NCBI RefSeq assembly: GCF_900103655.1
Contig: NZ_FMXC01000004.1
Coordinates: forward strand, 49,013-113,012
DNA: 64,000 nt
Source of the DNA: Lactobacillus kefiranofaciens
GTDB taxonomy: Bacteria > Bacillota > Bacilli > Lactobacillales > Lactobacillaceae
Direction of reading: 5' to 3'
Of the stretch, positions 62,961 through 64,000 are shown piece after piece. The notes beneath the pieces were generated by a model that did not search any database, was not told where the DNA came from, and was given only the letters and a program-made list of their open reading frames with translations. The translations under genes were made by a program, and so were the position numbers. How positions within the stretch are numbered: the first letter of the stretch is position 1; every line of letters begins with the position of its first letter.

Positions 62961-64000
62961 TTGGTTTGACACTTAGGGCAAATCCATTCACGAATCTCTA
63001 ATGGCTTAGCGCCACTGTTATAGCCACATTTTGAACAAATTCTGGAAGTATTCTTGGGATCAACTGCAATTAGTTTCTTGCCATACCATTCGCATTTGTA
63101 TTCTAGCATTTGTCTAAACATTCGCCATGAAGCATTGGCAATTGACTTAGCTAAGTGATGATTTTTCTGAAGATTCTTGGTTTTCAAATCTTCAATCGCA
63201 ATTACATCATATTGCTTAACTAAATGCGTAGTTAATTTATGCAGGTAATCTCTGCGCTGATTAGCTACTTTAGCTTGGTATCTGGCTTTTGACTTTTGCG
63301 CTTTTTGCCAATTAGTAAAGCTTTCTAAGCTTCTAGGACAAAGCACCTTTTTATTCCTGTCTTGTAAAACTAGTAATTTAACTAAATGTCTGCGGCGAGA
63401 ATATTTTCTTTGCCAGACTTTGGCTTTCTTTTCAAAATAAGAGCTATTAAAACTAGGATATTTTAGCCCATTAGACAGAATCGCTAAATCAGCCACGCCA
63501 ACATCAATCCCAACTCGTTTGCCAGTTAAGCTGTACTTCTCTGGTTCAGATATTTCTACCTGTAGAGACAAATAATATTTTCCTGTTGGTTCAAGCAGAA
63601 CAGTGTAGCGCTTAATCTTAGTGTTTTGCAAAACTCCAGTCTTGCTGGTTTTGACATAGCCTAATTTGGGAATCTTCAAGTACCTTTTACCTGTAATTCT
63701 TATGGTTGATTTGCCCGTATAAGACTTTTTCAGATACTTGCGTGAATGAAAACGAGGCTTGCCTACTTGGCCAGTTTTATCTTGAAAGAAGTTCTTCCAA
63801 GACTGAGTTAGAAATTCATTAACTACCTGCAAGCTTGAAGAATCGCTGTTTTTCAAAAAAGGATATTCTTTTTTAAGCGGCTTAAGCAGATAATTCAGCT
63901 TGAACTTGCCTAAAAAAGGCAAAGCTTTATTATTCTGATAGCGCTCATTCATCATGGCCAGCATTTGATTCCAAACAAAACGATCATTGCCAAACATCTG
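62876..64000 (-). CDS. tnpB: TnpB RNA-guided nuclease of an IS200/IS605-type element, N-terminus outside window
   Basis: This is an OrfB/TnpB protein, ancestor-type relative of Cas12. The frame is still open at the window edge, so about 25-40 N-terminal residues are missing; 374 are visible. The RuvC catalytic residues, numbered from the Met at 63997, are intact: Asp165 in [17 protein letters not shown], Glu269 in [12 protein letters not shown] and Asp350 in [13 protein letters not shown] zinc ribbon (CSKCG...CPKCQ, Cys321/324/340/343) sits between them. TnpA, if present, would be beyond the edge. The protein thus appears active, with the omega-RNA region directly downstream. Confidence 0.93.
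   Translation of the reverse strand, partial: QMFGNDRFVWNQMLAMMNERYQNNKALPFLGKFKLNYLLKPLKKEYPFLKNSDSSSLQVVNEFLTQSWKNFFQDKTGQVGKPRFHSRKYLKKSYTGKSTIRITGKRYLKIPKLGYVKTSKTGVLQNTKIKRYTVLLEPTGKYYLSLQVEISEPEKYSLTGKRVGIDVGVADLAILSNGLKYPSFNSSYFEKKAKVWQRKYSRRRHLVKLLVLQDRNKKVLCPRSLESFTNWQKAQKSKARYQAKVANQRRDYLHKLTTHLVKQYDVIAIEDLKTKNLQKNHHLAKSIANASWRMFRQMLEYKCEWYGKKLIAVDPKNTSRICSKCGYNSGAKPLEIREWICPKCQTKHDRDINAAVNILHKATPTGQGLAMVTS

Noticed and set aside
1..64000. CRISPR array, prophage, rRNA operon, replication origin or bacteriocin cluster
   Set aside because: No spaced direct repeats, phage structural genes, rRNA sequence or DnaA-box cluster, and no double-glycine leader peptide genes, were seen on either strand.

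Overview
The window looks like chromosome from a low-GC lactic acid bacterium of the Lactobacillus acidophilus/helveticus/crispatus type. This rests on AT-rich sequence with many Shine-Dalgarno starts (AGGAG type), the mevalonate rather than MEP isoprenoid route, a phosphoketolase, several PTS systems, a T-box and a THI-box leader, PyrR attenuation, an LPxTG anchor remnant, and an IS200/IS605-type tnpB. The species cannot be fixed from this sequence alone.

Layout. 1-11.6 kb: end of a 23S rRNA methyltransferase gene, a frameshifted alpha/beta hydrolase, the thiolase-mvaA-mvaS operon (acetyl-CoA to mevalonate), galU, map-yihY, flavodoxin-gtrA, UDP-GlcNAc 2-epimerase and tRNA-Arg(CCT). 11.6-19.4 kb: a PTS EIIC, a DEAD-box helicase, a GH25-like membrane protein lacking its catalytic acids, an amino acid permease, hpt, a CNNM/CBS protein and a nitroreductase. 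19.5-23.6 kb: an alpha-glucoside-type PTS operon (EIICB with two IIB domains, RpiR regulator, membrane protein, EIIA) with a cre site over its promoter. 23.8-32.4 kb: patatin, phosphoketolase with a divergent DeoR regulator, a HAD phosphatase, and a nucleoside hydrolase-GntR-Fic operon. 32.5-42.4 kb: LPxTG-protein remnant, kup, rbsK-rpiA, a HIT/GalT-like protein, an orphan sugar-binding lipoprotein, a UvrA paralogue and a lipase-like protein. 42.4-53.7 kb: a T-box-controlled polar amino acid ABC transporter, udk, a broken MFS gene, a TPP-riboswitch-controlled YkoE S-component, a MarR-controlled heterodimeric ABC exporter, and a frameshifted second copy of the amino acid binding protein. 53.7-64 kb: GATase, an unknown HTH protein, an ABC-F ATPase, an MFS pump, a DHA2 pump broken by a 40-bp tandem duplication, the PyrR attenuator with pyrR-uraA, and an aldo/keto reductase remnant cut by a tnpB element.

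Common themes. RNA-based control is dense: T-box, THI-box and PyrR site lie within 15 kb. Gene decay is the other theme. Three genes carry the same kind of lesion, an apparent extra G in a five-G tract; one has a tandem duplication, one a nonsense codon plus an insertion, and one is a short cell-surface remnant. The most testable mobile-element feature is the tnpB gene with a right-end hairpin and an inferable omega-RNA guide. I saw no CRISPR array, prophage module, rRNA operon or replication origin, and no clearly undescribed multi-gene system.
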